Shown here: piece by piece, positions 8,602-16,360 of the stretch
Position numbering within the stretch: position 1 is the first letter of the stretch
How the letters are laid out: every line of letters starts with the position of its first letter
From: Campylobacter jejuni
Lineage (GTDB): Bacteria; Campylobacterota; Campylobacteria; Campylobacterales; Campylobacteraceae
DNA length: 56,306 nt
Direction: 5' to 3'
NCBI RefSeq assembly: GCF_002179165.1
Contig: NZ_NFNY01000079.1
Span: forward strand, 1-56,306
Notes under the pieces: generated by a model
Database searches by the model: none
Told to the model about the DNA's origin: nothing
What the model saw: the letters and a program-made list of their open reading frames with translations, nothing else
Translations under genes and position numbers: made by a program

Positions 8602-9426
8602 TTAAAATATTATGGTTTTATTATTGTGTATGAAAATCCTATCATCAAAAACCAAATCAAGGGCTTTTGAAAGCACATTTTTCTCTACATTGCGTCCAGC
8701 TTGTTGCATATCCTGCCAAGTGTATTCATGACTTACTGGCAAAACCGCTTGAGTGATAATAGGCCCCTCATCAAGATTATTATTTACAAAATGTGCCGTT
8801 GCACCAATGATCTTAACTCCGCGTTCAAAAGCTTGTTTATAAGGATTTGCACCTATAAAAGCCGGTAAAAAAGAATGGTGTATATTGATAATTTTTCCTT
8901 CAAAATGCTTCACAAAATCAGGCGATAAAATTCTCATATATTTTGCTAAAACCAAATAATCAAATCGATATTCCCTCAAGCATTCTAAAACTTGCTCTTC
9001 TTGCTCTTTACGATCTAAATTTTCCGCACTGATACAGTGATAAGGAAGTTCAAATTTTTCCACCAAATCTTTAAGAGTGTTATGGTTTGAAATCACGGCT
9101 TTAATATTGGCTTCAAGTTCATTACTATAATGTTTAATTAACAAATCACCCAAACAATGACTTTCTTTTGTTGCAAAAACAACAATATCTTTTTTTCTTT
9201 TCTCGCAAAGCATAGTTAAAGCATCTTGCCCTAGCATCGCTTCAAGTGTCCCGATAAACGCTTCTTTATCAAATTCCCCTTCTAAAATAGCCCGAAAGAA
9301 AAACATTCCTTCGCCAACAAATTCATCATTTTTAACTATATTAATATGATACTTAAAAATCACATCAGAAATTCTATAAATTAGCCCCTTTTGATCTTTG
9401 GTGCAAATTTTTAACACAGAAATCAT
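8602..9426 (-). CDS. purU: Formyltetrahydrofolate deformylase PurU
   Basis: This 274-aa protein has an N-terminal ACT regulatory domain (about 1-80; LKICTKDQKGLIYRISDVIF). A formyltransferase-fold catalytic domain follows, with the signature INIHHSFLPAF (about 206-216) and GATAHFV. It hydrolyses 10-formyltetrahydrofolate to formate and tetrahydrofolate, supplying formate for purine synthesis and one-carbon balance. The length is usual for the family. Its ATG overlaps the cca stop by 4 bp (ATGA), so it is translationally coupled to cca, matching the Campylobacter cca-purU order. Confidence 0.93.
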   Translation of the reverse strand: MISVLKICTKDQKGLIYRISDVIFKYHINIVKNDEFVGEGMFFFRAILEGEFDKEAFIGTLEAMLGQDALTMLCEKRKKDIVVFATKESHCLGDLLIKHYSNELEANIKAVISNHNTLKDLVEKFELPYHCISAENLDRKEQEEQVLECLREYRFDYLVLAKYMRILSPDFVKHFEGKIINIHHSFLPAFIGANPYKQAFERGVKIIGATAHFVNNNLDEGPIITQAVLPVSHEYTWQDMQQAGRNVEKNVLSKALDLVFDDRIFIHNNKTIIF

Positions 9427-10541
9427 TGTTTTAAACCTTTGATATAATCTTTTATTTCATCTTCTCTTGCTTGTTTAAGCTTTAAACCTAGCATTTTACC
9501 ACAAATTCCAGCATTTATAAATTCTTTTACCAAAATTTTGCTTGTAAATTTATTTTCATAAAGCTTTAACCTCTTAGCTTGTTTAATACGCTTTTCATTC
9601 CAAAGCCCAAGCCACTCTTTCAAGGGCATATCAAAAGCGATTTTTGCTAAGTTAAAATCACTCAAATTTTCAAAATAAAAAGCCTGATTTGCTTTTTTTA
9701 AATATTCTTTTTTAAGCTTAGTTTTTTTAAAAAAATCTTGCTTTTCTAACTTAAAAAAATTTAAATATAAATATAAAAACAAACTTTCATCTTTAATCAC
9801 TTCCCTACTTTGCCTAAGCAAATTTTGAAATTCTATGCTTTTAAAAATACTATTAAAACCAAAAATTTCTTCTTCTAAATTTAAAATCTGTAAATATTTA
9901 TAGCCCACATCAAGATTTAAGCTTTTGAAAAATTTATAAAGCTCTGCATTAATTCTATCCCTGCTAAGATCTTTAATATTCATATTTTGCATTAATTTTA
10001 AGCTTTCATTTGCTATCTTAAAATTAAATCTTGAGGCAAAAACAATCGCTCTTAAAATTCTTAAACTATCCTCTTTAAAACTTTTTTCATCAATATGTCT
10101 TAAAACACCCTGCTCTAAGTCTTTTAAGCCATCATAAAAATCTAAAAAATCCCCATTAAAAAGATTAATCATCATAGAATTTATGGTAAAATCGCGTCTT
10201 TTAGCTCCTAGCTTTTCATCGTTGCAAATTTTTACTTCAAAGCCTGTATGACCATAAGCTATTTTATTTTCTGTTCTAGCAAGTGCAAGATCGTAGTTTT
10301 TAAATTTATACACAAAAAAACTTTTTCCAAAGCCTTGTGCGCCAAGTTTTTGCATAATTTTTTCAAATTCATTGATTTTTATATCATAAAGTTCTATATC
10401 ATAATCATAAATTTCAAAACCTAAAAACAAATCCCTAACGCTACCGCCAACCAAGTAAGCCCTTTTTGTGTAAGGCTTTAAAAAATTAGCAATAAATTCT
10501 AAATCGGGATTATTTTTTAAGCTTATCTTCGATGTTTGCAA
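9423..10541 (-). CDS. cca: CCA tRNA nucleotidyltransferase / poly(A) polymerase family
   Basis: This 372-aa class II nucleotidyltransferase has the motif LVGGSVRDLFLG at about 31-42, the metal-binding Asp pair in YDYDIELYD, and the downstream RRDFTINSMMINL and RILRAIVFASRF stretches. It adds or repairs the 3' CCA end of tRNAs. The start appears to be TTG at 10541, overlapping the upstream gene by 32 bp; no closer in-frame ATG exists before the GGSVRD motif. It is translationally coupled to purU downstream. The poly(A) polymerase alternative is less likely in this group because it is the only such gene seen here. Confidence 0.9.
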   Translation of the reverse strand: MQTSKISLKNNPDLEFIANFLKPYTKRAYLVGGSVRDLFLGFEIYDYDIELYDIKINEFEKIMQKLGAQGFGKSFFVYKFKNYDLALARTENKIAYGHTGFEVKICNDEKLGAKRRDFTINSMMINLFNGDFLDFYDGLKDLEQGVLRHIDEKSFKEDSLRILRAIVFASRFNFKIANESLKLMQNMNIKDLSRDRINAELYKFFKSLNLDVGYKYLQILNLEEEIFGFNSIFKSIEFQNLLRQSREVIKDESLFLYLYLNFFKLEKQDFFKKTKLKKEYLKKANQAFYFENLSDFNLAKIAFDMPLKEWLGLWNEKRIKQAKRLKLYENKFTSKILVKEFINAGICGKMLGLKLKQAREDEIKDYIKGLKQ

Positions 10542-11010
10542 GTAAAAACTCTAAAAAATTTATAGTTAAATTAAGCTTATTTTCCAAATCATCTTTTTTT
10601 ACACTATTTAAGCCTTCAAAAAGCACTAAAATTCTCTCTCTTAAATTTTTTAAAAATATATCTTCATTAAGAGTCCCAACTTCTGCTATAATATTGGGAT
10701 TTAAAATTTCACTTTGTAAAATAGGCTCTTCTTTTATAACTTCTTTAATTTCCTTAATTTCTTCATCAAAAACCTGAATTTCATCTTGAATTTTTTGCTC
10801 TTCTTCTAACTTTGCCATAGAAATTTTATCTTCCAACTCTTGTTCTAAAACAGACTCTTTATAAGCAAAATCCACAGATGACGTATTATCTTTAATTTGC
10901 GTTTTTCTAAGTTCTTCTTGTTCTTTTAAAATTTCGCTTTGCCTTCTTTGCTCTTCCATTATAGAGCTAACTTCACTAATAGTCTTTTTTGCCAAATCTT
11001 CTAAATTCAT
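10510..11010 (-). CDS. Conserved Campylobacter protein, coiled coil (Cj0788-like)
   Basis: This 166-aa soluble, highly charged protein is full of Glu and Lys. It is predicted to be mostly coiled coil up to about residue 100, with a short hydrophobic-heptad C-terminal part (TINFLEFLLANIEDKL). I chose the ATG at 11010, which overlaps the upstream stop as ATGA and has AGGTGG upstream, over the in-frame GTG five codons earlier. The function is unknown. The constant position before cca and behind a small TPR-like gene suggests an operon, which I recall from C. jejuni (Cj0787-Cj0788-cca-purU). Confidence 0.75.
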   Translation of the reverse strand: MNLEDLAKKTISEVSSIMEEQRRQSEILKEQEELRKTQIKDNTSSVDFAYKESVLEQELEDKISMAKLEEEQKIQDEIQVFDEEIKEIKEVIKEEPILQSEILNPNIIAEVGTLNEDIFLKNLRERILVLFEGLNSVKKDDLENKLNLTINFLEFLLANIEDKLKK

Positions 11011-11252
11011 ATCTTTATCAACCACCTTTTAAATTCATTAATTTCTTCTTCACTTTTCATATTTATAAAAAAATCAAGCATTTGCATATTTAAATCTTTA
11101 TGCTTAGAACGAAAACCGCTAAGACGACGCACCGCATCAATTGCATTTTGGTTATTAGGATCTTCTTTTAAAATATTCTTATAAATTTCTAAAGCTTCAT
11201 TTTTAAGCCCTTGAGCTTCATAGATAGAAGCTTCTGTAACGGTATTTTTCAT
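11007..11252 (-). CDS. Small TPR-like protein (Cj0787-like)
   Basis: This 81-aa protein carries one TPR-like helical hairpin (EAQGLKNEALEIYKNILKED), an Asn-Ala linker and a C-terminal helix (EEINEFKRWLIKI). I use the ATG at 11252 (MKNTVTEASIYEAQG), which has AGGGAT upstream, rather than the more distant in-frame start at 11285. It is coupled by a 4-bp overlap to the following coiled-coil gene. TPR units mediate protein contacts; the partner is unknown. Confidence 0.75.
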   Translation of the reverse strand: MKNTVTEASIYEAQGLKNEALEIYKNILKEDPNNQNAIDAVRRLSGFRSKHKDLNMQMLDFFINMKSEEEINEFKRWLIKI

Positions 11253-11298
11253 TTTTATCCCTAATATTTTTTTTAATTTTAGCAAAAAGCATTTTAAG

Positions 11299-11880
11299 TT
11301 AAACTTTATATATTATGCTGAGTGCTAAAACAAATAAACACAAAGCGCTAAATTTATTTATCTTATCCAAATGCTTATTCATAAAAATTTTAAATACACT
11401 TCCACCTAAAGCATAAAGACTTAAAGAACAAAATTCTATCAGTAAAATCACAAAAACCAAAAAGCTTAAATTTACTTTAAATTGCAAGAAATAAGGTAGA
11501 ATTGAAAGCATAAAAATCCACGCTTTTGGATTGGAGGAAGATGCTATAAAACCTTGAAATATAAGAGAAAATTTTCTTTTTTTGACAACTTTTTCTTGAG
11601 TGATTTGATTATTTGCCTTAAATAAAATAAAAGCAATATATAAAAGATACAAAGCAGCACAAATTTGAAAAATTTTAAATAAAATTTCATATTGCAAAAT
11701 AAATCCAGCCCCTAAAGCACAACATAAAATCACTAATGCTAAGCCTATAAGCTCGCCAAACATCATCCATAAAGTATTTTTATATCCTAAGGAAAGTCCT
11801 AAAGAAAAAGCTAAATTCATACAAAATCCTGGCAATAAAGAAACAGAAGCAAAAGTTAGAATAAGTAAAGTATAATCCAT
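11299..11880 (-). CDS. LysE/RhtB family amino-acid exporter
   Basis: This 193-aa protein has about six hydrophobic helices and the family-type start (LLILTFASVSLLPGFCMNLAFSLGLSLGYK), a central GLALVILCCALGAG, and SSSNPKAWIFMLSILPYFL. LysE/RhtB proteins export amino acids such as homoserine, threonine, lysine or leucine; the substrate cannot be read from sequence. The start ATG overlaps the azlD stop (TAATG), so it is coupled to the AzlCD pair. As I remember NCTC 11168, these three genes are not between the nap operon and Cj0787, so the cassette may be an insertion. Confidence 0.85.
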   Translation of the reverse strand: MDYTLLILTFASVSLLPGFCMNLAFSLGLSLGYKNTLWMMFGELIGLALVILCCALGAGFILQYEILFKIFQICAALYLLYIAFILFKANNQITQEKVVKKRKFSLIFQGFIASSSNPKAWIFMLSILPYFLQFKVNLSFLVFVILLIEFCSLSLYALGGSVFKIFMNKHLDKINKFSALCLFVLALSIIYKV

Positions 11881-12200
11881 TAAAAAAGTCTTAAAGCAAG
11901 CATATAAAAAATAGTGCCTAAAATAATGCTAAGAAGTGCGTTTTTAAAAATAAGATGTATTAAAAATACAAAAATACAAGAGAGAATAAAATCAAAACCA
12001 TAAGGATAAGAGCTAAATTTCACATCATAAAAAGTATAAAAAAATAAAATAATAATAATAGCTAAAGGCATATTATACTGTATAAAAAGCAAATGATGAT
12101 TCTCTTTTTTCTTTTTAAACAAAACAAAAGCTAAAACACGCGTTAAATAAGTCGCTAAAAAAGCAGCAATTATCGAATATAAAATATTTTTATCTAACAT
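11880..12200 (-). CDS. azlD: AzlD-type branched-chain amino-acid exporter subunit
   Basis: This 106-aa membrane protein has about four helices (MLDKNILYSIIAAFLATYLTR start; the family-like FIQYNMPLAIIIILFFYTF). AzlD is the small partner of AzlC in export of branched-chain amino acids, as established for the azlCD/ygaZH family. I use the ATG at 12200 rather than the in-frame TTG at 12212. The gene overlaps the azlC stop by 11 bp and is coupled to the LysE-type gene downstream. It is intact although azlC is frameshifted. Confidence 0.82.
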   Translation of the reverse strand: MLDKNILYSIIAAFLATYLTRVLAFVLFKKKKENHHLLFIQYNMPLAIIIILFFYTFYDVKFSSYPYGFDFILSCIFVFLIHLIFKNALLSIILGTIFYMLALRLF

Positions 12201-12871
12201 ATTTTTTTCCAAAAATTAAAACAATTAAAGCAGTAAAAATGCAAAAAGCCAACATATAAGACTTTTCTATACAAAATAAAGCAATTACAGCTAAAAAAGA
12301 AGAATAAAGTAGAATTTTTAAATTTGGATTTTGCCTATAAAGTTCATAAGTTAAAACAATAAAAAGAGCATTTAAACTAAATTCTACACCAGAATAATCA
12401 ATGTCAAAACCTTGTTTAAAATAATATCCTAAAACAGAACCTAATATCCAATAAAAATGATTTAATAAACAAATTTCGAACATAACAAGCGATCTTTGTA
12501 TTAAAGTAAAATCCTTGATTTTCTCTTTAATAGAGCTTAAAATAGCAAAACTTTCATCCGTTAAAGCAAAAATCACATAATGTCTTAAAAAATTAATAGA
12601 TTTTAGTTCTTTTAATAGTGACAAAGTATAGAAAAAATGACGGAAATTTAGTAAAAGCAAAGTAAAAAAAAACCATCAAAAAAGAAGCTCCTTGTGCGAC
12701 CAAAGCCACCAAAAGAAATTGCCCAGCTCCAGCATAAACAATCATAGAACTAAGCAAAATTTCAAGCAAGGAAAAATCCTTACTGGCAGCTAAAATTCCA
12801 AAAGCAAAACCTAAAGGAATATAACCCATCAAAACAGGAAAAGTTATAATAAAAAGATCTCTTTGATTCAT
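12190..12871 (-). pseudogene. azlC: AzlC-type exporter subunit, frameshifted at a T9 tract
   Basis: The N-terminal part (12593-12871, MNQRDLFIITFPVLMGYIPLGFAFG) and the C-terminal part (12190 to about 12660, LLLLNFRHFFYTLSLL) together make one AzlC of about 225 aa with the usual helices. They lie in different frames. The junction is a run of nine T on the coding strand (nine A at 12664-12672). Eight would give VFFTLLLLNFRHFFY without interruption, whereas nine gives a stop after 92 codons. The gene is therefore off as read, but slippage of one base would restore it. The ATG overlaps the stop of the upstream 58-aa gene (ATGA). Confidence 0.75.
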
Positions 12872-13044
12872 TTTTTTTCCTTAAATAACTCTTGTAAATA
12901 TTCTTGTCTTTGCTTATCTAAATTTGGATTTGTTTTGTCTATTTTCTGCTCTTTTTTTACCTGTGCATCTTCATCGCTAAAATACAAATAATCAATACCA
13001 AAAATAATAGCTATAACTACAAGCAAAGGGATTAAAAAAATCAT
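12868..13044 (-). CDS. Small hydrophobic protein, 58 aa (Cj0786-like)
   Basis: A short frame starts at ATG 13044 and encodes MIFLIPLLVVIAIIFGIDYL: one membrane helix (about 2-21) followed by a charged Lys/Glu/Gln tail ending FKEKK. It sits 11 bp after napD and overlaps the azlC start by 4 bp. I recall a small hydrophobic protein after napD in C. jejuni (Cj0786). The topology suggests a single-pass inner-membrane protein with a cytoplasmic tail. The function is unknown; a link to nitrate reductase maturation is only positional. Confidence 0.7.
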   Translation of the reverse strand: MIFLIPLLVVIAIIFGIDYLYFSDEDAQVKKEQKIDKTNPNLDKQRQEYLQELFKEKK

Positions 13045-13055
13045 TTTATAAAACT

Positions 13056-13391
13056 TTAAGGAATTCGATTAAATATACTACCATAATAACGAATATTTTG
13101 GGCATTTTCATTTTTTTCTATAGTTTGTATAGCACCACTATTTATAGCTTTTTGTATATCATCATCTAAATCTTGATAAGAAAAAACCATATTGATGCTT
13201 ATAATATGAGGTAAATTTTCTAAACTCTTATAAGATTTTAACTCATCTTCTAAATTTTCACTTTCTATCACAACAACAATTTTTTCATTTTCACAAAGCT
13301 CTACAGAACAAAAATCAATTTTTGAAATCATTTCTTTTAATTCATCTATATGTTCTATTTTTGCCATAATCAATACACTAGAAAGATTCAT
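13056..13391 (-). CDS. napD: NapD-type chaperone for NapA
   Basis: This 111-aa soluble protein has the NapD ferredoxin-like pattern: MNLSSVLIMAKIEHIDELKEMISK at the start, then VVVIESENLEDELKSYKSLENLPHIISINMVFSY. NapD binds the Tat signal of NapA and controls its cofactor loading and export. It is the last recognised nap gene, overlapping napL by 14 bp. It is slightly longer than short NapDs because of a C-terminal tail ending YYGSIFNRIP. Confidence 0.85.
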   Translation of the reverse strand: MNLSSVLIMAKIEHIDELKEMISKIDFCSVELCENEKIVVVIESENLEDELKSYKSLENLPHIISINMVFSYQDLDDDIQKAINSGAIQTIEKNENAQNIRYYGSIFNRIP

Positions 13392-14298
13392 CTAAACTCC
13401 CAAATATAATCTTATCTCCAAAACCTGAAATAAGAAAATCTTTTTCATTGATAAAAATAATAAATTCGCTCATTAAATTTTCACTATCAAAAGTTTTGAT
13501 GGTTTTAAAACCATTGATATTAAAAATTTTACTATAACCCGCATCACTATCACTATATGCAGCTAATTTTCCACTAGGGCTTAAAGCACAAGCATAAATT
13601 AAAAAATCTTTTTGTAAGAAATTTTGCTCATTATTTTTGACCACACCAACACGCCTATCTGTCCCACAGCTTAAAATTACATTATTTTTAAAATCCACTT
13701 GATAAATATTATCCTTATGCATTTTATCATAGTTTTTTATTATTTTCCAATTTTTCAAATCAAAAAGCTCCACTTCCCCACTTTCAAAACCTGCTACAAA
13801 TTTAGTTTTATCTTCGCTTAAAACCCCATCATTTAAACTAGAATGAGAAAATTTAAATTCTTTTTGATGTATTAAATTTTTATCTGTCAAAATAATTTCA
13901 GATCCTAAAAGCACCAAAAGATAAGTATTTTCATCTATAAAAAAAACTTTTTTAACACTATTTTCTTCAAGCTTTTTACTCTGTAAAGTCTCATTATAAA
14001 GACTTAAATTTTTTGCCCCAAAATCCCCTTCGCTGAGAATTAAAAGAGAATTTTTATAAACATCAATATTATAAATTTTAGCAAAATCCTCTTCATAATA
14101 ATTTTTAATCTTAGCTAAAGATAAAAGCTCTTTTAAACTTTTATCTTTAATATTATATTCTAAAATTTCGCCTTTTTGTGTACCTATATATAAACTTTGC
14201 TTATCGAGTTTTAAAGCAGTAATATTTGAATTCAGCTTTAACTCATAAGCAAAAGAATAAATACAAAAAAGACCTAAAATGAAAAGAATTTTTTTCAT
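13378..14298 (-). CDS. napL: NapL, periplasmic WD40-like protein of the nap operon
   Basis: This 306-aa protein has a signal peptide (MKKILFILGLFCIYSFAYE) and repeated beta-propeller-like strands (GTQKGEILEYNIKDK, VAGFESGEVELFDLKNW, ILSCGTDRRVGVVKN). NapL is found in epsilon-proteobacterial nap operons and is reported to contribute to, but not be essential for, nitrate reduction; its exact role is unclear. The start follows the napB stop by 3 bp. Position and order (A-G-H-B-L-D) match C. jejuni. Confidence 0.88.
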   Translation of the reverse strand: MKKILFILGLFCIYSFAYELKLNSNITALKLDKQSLYIGTQKGEILEYNIKDKSLKELLSLAKIKNYYEEDFAKIYNIDVYKNSLLILSEGDFGAKNLSLYNETLQSKKLEENSVKKVFFIDENTYLLVLLGSEIILTDKNLIHQKEFKFSHSSLNDGVLSEDKTKFVAGFESGEVELFDLKNWKIIKNYDKMHKDNIYQVDFKNNVILSCGTDRRVGVVKNNEQNFLQKDFLIYACALSPSGKLAAYSDSDAGYSKIFNINGFKTIKTFDSENLMSEFIIFINEKDFLISGFGDKIIFGSLDESF

Positions 14299-14301
14299 TT
14301 T

Positions 14302-14826
14302 TTATTTTACACCTTCATTGATCACATCAATCAAATTCGAACGATTTTTCAGTCCTTCATTTTTAAATTCAGGTTTGAAACTATTACCCACCAAAGGCTT
14401 AGCATCACTTTGTGGAACATGGCATTGCGTACAATTAAATCTTGTATCACTGATATTATCACCTGTAGTTTTATTGTGTCTAAAATCATAATAATGACTT
14501 GCAGGAAGTGGAGTGGCTCCAACATCAGCTGCTATAGCCTTATCATGACAACTAAGACAAGTATTATTATCTTTTGTTATAGGAAGCATATCTGAAATAT
14601 CATGTGGAATAAGTGGAGGTGCATTTTCATAAGATCTTTCAAAGCGCACAGATTCTCCTGGTTGCAAACTTGTAAAATTGGCATCCACTAAAGCCACTTT
14701 GTTTTCATTTTCCAAACTTGCTTTTCTAAGTCCAATTTGCTCTGAACTTACCCCGTCATTAATCGCACAAGCAGCAAAAAATGCCACAAAAGCACTTCCT
14801 AATAAAACCGTTTTCTTTTTCATCAT
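14302..14826 (-). CDS. napB: NapB, diheme cytochrome c of periplasmic nitrate reductase
   Basis: This 174-aa precursor has a signal sequence (KKKTVLLGSAFVAFFAACA) and two haem-binding motifs, CLSCH and CTQCH, with conserved His residues between them (ASHYYDFRHNKT). NapB passes electrons to NapA in the periplasm. The A of the AC site followed by a Cys (FFAACAIND) could also allow lipid modification, but soluble NapB is the family norm. The start is ATG 14826 or the adjacent ATG 14823. It overlaps the napH stop. Confidence 0.93.
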   Translation of the reverse strand: MMKKKTVLLGSAFVAFFAACAINDGVSSEQIGLRKASLENENKVALVDANFTSLQPGESVRFERSYENAPPLIPHDISDMLPITKDNNTCLSCHDKAIAADVGATPLPASHYYDFRHNKTTGDNISDTRFNCTQCHVPQSDAKPLVGNSFKPEFKNEGLKNRSNLIDVINEGVK

Positions 14827-15608
14827 TTTTTCCTTAAATCAAATATATTAAAATTTAAAGCATTATCATCACACACTTCTATACAACGCCCACATCTTAT
14901 ACACTCGCCAGAATTCACACTCACACTTTCCTTAGCTATCATCCAAAGAACTTGTTTTTCAGGACAAATTCCAATACATTTATAGCATTTGGTGCAATTT
15001 TGACTATTATGTTTAACCTTAAGCAAGGAAAAACGAGAAATCAAAGCATAAAAAGCTCCAAGCGGACAAATATGCGAACAAATTGCTCTAGGACTTAAAA
15101 AGGCATCAATACAAAAAAGTATAAAAGCTATAAAAATCCAAGAAGTGGTGCCAAAAATAATCCCTCTATGCACAATACCTATATAAGAAAAACTCTCAAA
15201 TACAGGCAAAGAAAGCATAGAAGAAAGGATTAAAACCAAAACTAAAATATAATAACGCAAATTCTTATTTAAAATTAAAAATTTGCTATTTCTAAAACCC
15301 ATTTTTAAACGCATAAAAGCAGCAAAATCGGTAATTAAATTTATAGGACAAACCCAAGCACAAAAAGCACGACCTAAAAAAATTCCATAAAGAATTAAAA
15401 TAAGTAAAGCACCAAAAAGAGCCATTAAATCTACGCTAAAACTTGCTAAAAAAATTTGCAATACTGCAAAAGGATCGCTTAATGGCACACTATTAAAAAG
15501 CTTAGATGAACTTAAATCTCCTTTCAAAATAAAATCCGTTACACTGAAAGAAAAAAGGGCTAAAATTCCAAGCTGAACAATGCGTCTAGCGATTAAATAT
15601 CTCATCAA
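14823..15608 (-). CDS. napH: NapH, membrane iron-sulfur quinol dehydrogenase subunit
   Basis: This 261-aa protein has about four membrane helices and two Cys-rich motifs after the N-terminal helix region (CAWVCPINLI; SHICPLGAFYALISR). Two ferredoxin-type [4Fe-4S] motifs follow in the cytoplasmic tail (CTKCYKCIGICP and CIRCGRCIEVCDDNAL). With NapG it forms the menaquinol-oxidising module that feeds NapB in organisms lacking NapC, which is absent here. It overlaps napG by 4 bp and napB by 4 bp. Confidence 0.93.
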   Translation of the reverse strand: MMRYLIARRIVQLGILALFSFSVTDFILKGDLSSSKLFNSVPLSDPFAVLQIFLASFSVDLMALFGALLILILYGIFLGRAFCAWVCPINLITDFAAFMRLKMGFRNSKFLILNKNLRYYILVLVLILSSMLSLPVFESFSYIGIVHRGIIFGTTSWIFIAFILFCIDAFLSPRAICSHICPLGAFYALISRFSLLKVKHNSQNCTKCYKCIGICPEKQVLWMIAKESVSVNSGECIRCGRCIEVCDDNALNFNIFDLRKK

Positions 15609-16345
15609 ATTTCTCCATCATTTAAATAATTTGTCGCTTTTTTAGCATCAAAATGCTTAGAAGTATCAGCATCTTTTAAGCGTTTTTCATCTTCTTTATC
15701 CCAACCTTTTACATAGTGAGATCCCGCCTTACCTAGCACATATTCGCGTGGTAAAACACGGATAGCGGGCTTTTGAGTAATACAAGCTAACTCGCAAAGC
15801 CCACAACCAACGCAAACTTCATGATCTACGCTAGGCAATAAAAAAGCATGTTTAGCAGTGCGTTCATTGCGTTTAAGCTCAAGTTTTAAAGCCCTATCTA
15901 TCAAAGGACAAGCCCTATAGCAAGCATCACACTGAATTCCCCAATGTGCCACGCAACTCGCACTATCAACAATAGCAATACCCATTTTCAAAGACTCTAT
16001 GCCTTGCTCTAAATGTTTTTTATCCAAAGCATCAGTTGGGCACTCTTTTATACAAGGCATATCCTTACAAAGATAGCATGGAATAGTTCTTGGCTTAAAA
16101 AAAGGTGTGCCATTTTTCGCACTATCAAGTAAAGTAGCAAGCTTTAAAGTATCATAAGGACACGCTTTTACACAAAGTCCACAACGAATACACTTACTTA
16201 AAAATCTTGCTTCATCTTCTGCACCAGGAGGACGCAAAGCAAACTCATCATCAGCCTTTAAGGCCAAATTGGCTAAAAATCCACCTGCGGTACAAAGACA
16301 TAAACCTTTAAAAGCACTAGCAAAAAATTCTCTTCTATCTTTCAT
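15605..16345 (-). CDS. napG: NapG, periplasmic polyferredoxin
   Basis: This 246-aa protein has a Tat-like leader (DRREFFASAFKGLCLCTAGGF) and four [4Fe-4S] ferredoxin motifs, including CIRCGLCVKACPYDTL, CYLCKDMPCIKECP, CDACYRACP and CVGCGLCELAC. It relays electrons from NapH to NapB and NapA. It starts 15 bp after the napA stop and is coupled to napH. The length is normal. Confidence 0.93.
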   Translation of the reverse strand: MKDRREFFASAFKGLCLCTAGGFLANLALKADDEFALRPPGAEDEARFLSKCIRCGLCVKACPYDTLKLATLLDSAKNGTPFFKPRTIPCYLCKDMPCIKECPTDALDKKHLEQGIESLKMGIAIVDSASCVAHWGIQCDACYRACPLIDRALKLELKRNERTAKHAFLLPSVDHEVCVGCGLCELACITQKPAIRVLPREYVLGKAGSHYVKGWDKEDEKRLKDADTSKHFDAKKATNYLNDGEI

Positions 16346-16360
16346 TCAATCAAATCCCAA

